Shown here one piece after another: positions 12,269 through 12,301 of a stretch of DNA of 12,301 nucleotides. Origin of the DNA: Planctomycetota bacterium (GTDB lineage Bacteria > Planctomycetota > UBA1135 > GCA-002686595). The position numbers were made by a program, and so were the translations under genes. The stretch is taken from positions 1 through 12,301 of the forward strand of contig JAKVCE010000037.1 of the NCBI GenBank assembly GCA_022447405.1, written 5' to 3'. Positions within the stretch are counted from its first letter, which is position 1. Each line of letters opens with the position of its first letter. Under the pieces are notes generated by a model. It did no database searches and was not told the DNA's origin. It saw only the letters and a list, made by a program, of their open reading frames with translations.

Positions 12269-12301
12269 ATGAGCCCGCGCCTCCTCTTCCCCCTCCTCCT
12301 C
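12269..12301 (+). CDS. Start of an exported protein, cut by the window edge
   Basis: Only 11 codons are present (MSPRLLFPLLL). A single Arg followed by a Leu/Phe-rich run is what the start of a Sec signal peptide or a membrane segment looks like. The start is supported by a well-spaced GGAGAG and by the change from non-coding sequence. It lies 98 nt downstream of the dehydrogenase gene on the same strand and may have its own promoter. Nothing can be said about function. Confidence 0.6.
   Translation, partial: MSPRLLFPLLL

Overview
The window looks like chromosomal DNA of a high-GC member of the Planctomycetota. The strongest support is the pairing of a PSCyt1/DUF1549/DUF1553 (PSD1) cytochrome-like protein with a DUF1501 protein, a combination that is greatly expanded in that phylum. 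A truncated secreted protein at the left edge ends in a C-terminal module (key words GLRC, NFQ-WYRDP, FNFSDAVQ-TFCP) that I recall from exported proteins of the Poly30/Saltatorellus-type planctomycetes. That finer placement is an impression, not a database result. No rRNA, tRNA, CRISPR array, insertion sequence or phage gene was seen.

Layout. (1) Positions 2-364, plus strand: the C-terminal end of a secreted protein, followed by a strong hairpin (385-425). (2) Positions 561-6016, minus strand: a tight three-gene unit transcribed right to left, PSD1 cytochrome-like protein, then metallophosphoesterase, then DUF1501 protein. The last two overlap by 4 nt (GTGA) and both internal starts have Shine-Dalgarno sequences. 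(3) Positions 6017-6103: an 87-bp divergent gap carrying two outward-facing, nearly identical 16-bp start elements. (4) Positions 6104-9491, plus strand: an exported amidase-signature hydrolase followed 55 bp later by a bifunctional glutamate formimidoyltransferase/formimidoyl-THF cyclodeaminase (FTCD). (5) Positions 9637-11040: a sulfatase-superfamily lipoprotein with a threonine where sulfatases have the formylglycine Cys/Ser. (6) Positions 11097-12170: a group III iron-type alcohol dehydrogenase resembling phosphonoacetaldehyde reductases. (7) From 12269: the first 11 codons of a further exported protein.

How the genes may work together. The minus-strand unit is predicted to deliver three proteins to the cell envelope: a Sec-exported haem protein and two Tat-type hydrolase-fold proteins. 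This suggests one extracytoplasmic module of unknown substrate. The plus-strand genes look like separate metabolic units: amide hydrolysis, formimino-glutamate/one-carbon recycling with ammonia release, envelope phospho/sulfo-ester chemistry and aldehyde reduction. I see no hut operon or phosphonate cluster around them.

The least expected pattern is in the starts. Three genes that head transcription units (PSD1, amidase, alcohol dehydrogenase) have a -10-like hexamer exactly 6 nt before ATG and no Shine-Dalgarno, as expected for leaderless mRNAs. Genes inside the minus-strand operon, and the gene at the right edge, carry recognisable Shine-Dalgarno sequences instead.
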